A stretch of 7,811 bases of DNA from an uncultured Marvinbryantia sp. (GTDB lineage: Bacteria > Bacillota > Clostridia > Lachnospirales > Lachnospiraceae). The notes beneath the pieces were generated by a model that was not told the origin of the DNA, did not search any database, and saw nothing but the letters and a program-made list of their open reading frames with translations. The translations under genes were made by a program, and so were the position numbers. Each line of letters starts with the position of its first letter. Positions within the stretch are counted from its first letter, which is position 1. The stretch covers positions 1-7,811 of the forward strand of contig CANQJX010000076.1 of assembly GCA_947624335.1 (NCBI GenBank), given 5' to 3'. Positions 6,353 through 7,811 of this stretch are shown here, in pieces.

Positions 6353-7701
6353 CAGCCTATCCTCTTGAACCGCGCGAAAAAGAATCCGTCGCTCTCATGG
6401 ACGCCGGGGAGGAGCTGAAGATACCCCGCCTTCGTCGTGCGGCTGTGCAGTTCTTCGCACAAATACGGATCGATGGTTTCCAGCCGGAACGGATAATGGT
6501 CCAGCAGCCATTTTACATTATACTGGTTCTCCTCCGCTCCGATGGTGCAGGTACTGTAAATCAGCGTGCCTCCCACCTTTACATAGGACCAGACCGTATC
6601 GAGGATCTTTCGCTGCAGGGCGATCAGTTCCCGCTGTTTTTCCTCGGTCATTTTATACTTGATGTCCGGCTTTCTGCCGATCACGCCAAGCCCGGAACAA
6701 GGCAGATCCGCCAGCAGAATGTCCGCTTTTCCCACGGATTTCGGATCAAATACGGTCGCGTCTTTGCGTACGGCGGCCATATTAATGCGCTTTGTGCGTT
6801 CCAGGTTCTCCTGCATCAGCGATACCTTATAATCTGTCAAATCCCGCGCCTCCACATATCCGCTGCCGTTTAATTTATCCGACAGATGAAGGCTTTTGCC
6901 GCCCGGCGCCGCGCAGACGTCGATGCAGTAATCCCCCCATTTGGGATCCGCCGCCTCTACCGCCAGCATGGAGCTGACGTCCTGCACCTGAAACAGCCCT
7001 TCTTTAAAAGCATTGACCGCCTGCAGATAGTTATAGCCGGAAATCTCCAGCGCATAATCCAGATACGGAACCGCTTTTACCGAAATTCCCTGTTCGCGCA
7101 GTTTCTCCATCACCGTTTCTTTGGATGCGCGGCTTAAATTGCAGCGGATAAACGTGCGGCTCTCCTGTCCGAGTCCCCGGCAGATGCGCTCCACTACGGG
7201 AAAATCATAAAGGGCAAGCCACTTCTGCAAAATCCAGTCCGGCATGGAATAGCGCACGGACAGATAACGGCGCGGCGTTTTCGCCGCGTCGGGATAAACC
7301 ACGGAATCCAGCCCCCGCGCAATGGCGCGCAGCACGCCGTTGACAAATCCTTTCAGGGCGTAAAATCCCTTGCGCTGCGCCAGCTTCACCGCCTCGTTGC
7401 AAATCGCGTAAGGCATGTCCATCGTTTTAATCTGATAGACCGACATGCGCAGCAGGTTGCGGATAAACGGCTTCATATCCTCCACCCGGACGGTCGAAAA
7501 CTGTTCGATAATATAATCGATCTGGATCATATTTTCCACCGTGCCTTCTACGACCCTGGAGATAAACGCGCGGTCCCGCTTTTCCAGATACTGATATTTG
7601 CTAAGAACATCCCGCAGGACAATGTGGCAGTACTGCCCTTCTTCCACGATATCCGTCAGCATGGCGACGATCAATTCTCTTGTGTTTACCGGTTTAGTCA
7701 C
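6352..7701 (-). CDS. rsmB: 16S rRNA (cytosine-C5)-methyltransferase RsmB (Sun/Fmu)
   Basis: Methylates C5 of C967 (E. coli numbering) in 16S rRNA using SAM. From the GTG at 7701 it has 449 residues, close to the family norm. An N-terminal NusB-like helical RNA-binding domain (about 1-130) is followed by a linker region and the Rossmann methyltransferase domain. That domain shows QDVSS (240-244), the SAM loop CAAPGGK (263-269), ADLPCSG with C335 (motif IV) and STCT with C385 (motif VI, nucleophile). It ends in DGFFFARF, the typical terminus. The frame remains open to a TTG at 7719, but that codon lies deep inside the upstream peptidase gene. The GGGGGAG site five bases before GTG 7701 favours the shorter form. 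It overlaps the upstream gene by eight bases and rlmN by one. Confidence 0.95.
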   Translation of the reverse strand: MTKPVNTRELIVAMLTDIVEEGQYCHIVLRDVLSKYQYLEKRDRAFISRVVEGTVENMIQIDYIIEQFSTVRVEDMKPFIRNLLRMSVYQIKTMDMPYAICNEAVKLAQRKGFYALKGFVNGVLRAIARGLDSVVYPDAAKTPRRYLSVRYSMPDWILQKWLALYDFPVVERICRGLGQESRTFIRCNLSRASKETVMEKLREQGISVKAVPYLDYALEISGYNYLQAVNAFKEGLFQVQDVSSMLAVEAADPKWGDYCIDVCAAPGGKSLHLSDKLNGSGYVEARDLTDYKVSLMQENLERTKRINMAAVRKDATVFDPKSVGKADILLADLPCSGLGVIGRKPDIKYKMTEEKQRELIALQRKILDTVWSYVKVGGTLIYSTCTIGAEENQYNVKWLLDHYPFRLETIDPYLCEELHSRTTKAGYLQLLPGVHESDGFFFARFKRIG

Positions 7702-7811
7702 GGTCTCTCCCCCTGGCAAGTAAAATCAGGCGCAAAAGCTGCAAAAGCGAGCTTGCCAGCGCCGCCACATAGGTAAGCGCCGCGGCGGTCAGCACTTTTC
7801 TTGCGCCCGGC
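7694..7811 (-). CDS. YugP-like membrane zinc metallopeptidase (C-terminal end only)
   Basis: Only the last 38 codons are present, read from 7810 down to the TAA at 7696-7694. The peptide has GARKVLTAAALTYVAALAS followed by a leucine-rich hydrophobic stretch and an Arg/Asp tail (GRDRD). This closely resembles the C-terminus of the YugP-type neutral zinc metallopeptidases (Pfam Zn_peptidase_2), in which AKKVLTAAALTYVAA is followed by the last membrane helix. The HExxH active site would be upstream of the window. The position directly before rsmB matches clostridial gene order. The last eight bases overlap the rsmB GTG start, so the two are probably co-translated. The assignment rests on a short terminal segment plus context. 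Confidence 0.75.
   Translation of the reverse strand, partial: PGARKVLTAAALTYVAALASSLLQLLRLILLARGRDRD
7707..7713 (-). promoter_or_regulatory. Ribosome binding site deciding the rsmB start
   Basis: GGGGGAG on the minus strand, with five bases (AGACC) before the GTG at 7701. It lies within the last codons of the zinc peptidase gene. A TTG at 7719 would start the frame before this site, so the site argues for the GTG. Confidence 0.7.

Larger units (their letters stand above)
406..7811 (-). other. Probable operon: zinc peptidase-rsmB-rlmN-prpC-prkC-rsgA-rpe-thiN
   Basis: Eight genes on one strand have junctions of -8, -1, -4, -7, +3, +11 and +13 bases (negative means overlap). No spacer is long enough for a usual promoter or terminator. 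Ribosome sites of rsmB, rlmN, prpC and prkC lie inside the preceding gene. rsgA and thiN lack good sites and probably depend on re-initiation. The operon promoter must lie beyond the right edge. Where transcription stops after thiN is unclear, because no GC stem followed by a T run is found at 280-405. Confidence 0.85.

Noticed and set aside
406..7811. Search for CRISPR repeats, insertion sequence ends, tRNA or rRNA genes
   Set aside because: The region is almost wholly protein-coding with conserved genes. No spaced direct repeats, terminal inverted repeats or tRNA-like cloverleaf segments were found by eye.

Overview
The window looks like chromosome from a Gram-positive anaerobe of the Clostridia, most likely Lachnospiraceae. 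The evidence is gene order and protein character: a single minus-strand run of zinc peptidase, rsmB, rlmN, prpC, prkC, rsgA, rpe and thiN, which is the conserved Firmicutes cluster (in Bacillus subtilis the yloM-yloS region around prpC/prkC). Lineage below phylum level is inference.

Layout, in transcription order (right to left). At 7694-7811 is the C-terminus of a YugP-like membrane zinc metallopeptidase that continues out of the window. It overlaps rsmB (16S rRNA m5C methyltransferase), then come rlmN (23S rRNA/tRNA m2A methyltransferase), prpC (PP2C phosphatase), prkC (membrane PASTA Ser/Thr kinase), rsgA (30S-assembly GTPase), rpe (ribulose-phosphate 3-epimerase) and thiN (thiamine pyrophosphokinase), ending at 406. 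Junctions are 8-, 1-, 4- and 7-base overlaps, then gaps of 3, 11 and 13 bases. No internal promoter or terminator is evident, so this reads as one operon with much translational coupling. Its promoter lies outside the window.

At 280-405 is a 126-base spacer with a plausible extended -10 promoter but no convincing terminator. At 1-279 is the 5' part of a methionine aminopeptidase gene with an N-terminal SEC-C metal-binding motif. It is also on the minus strand and runs off the left edge. This segment is clearly AT-richer (about 38% GC by hand count) than the operon (53-75% in sampled 60-base lines), so a compositional boundary falls near position 360.

Functionally the operon joins rRNA modification and ribosome maturation (RsmB, RlmN, RsgA), a reversible phosphorylation switch that senses the cell envelope (PrkC/PrpC), and a small metabolic pair (Rpe in the pentose phosphate pathway, and ThiN, which makes the cofactor of transketolase in that same pathway). 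All catalytic motifs checked are intact. I see no mobile element, CRISPR array, RNA gene or new system. The points most worth a second look are the AT-rich SEC-C aminopeptidase at the left edge, the PrkC ectodomain with only one recognisable PASTA repeat, and two start sites that open-frame extension would misplace.
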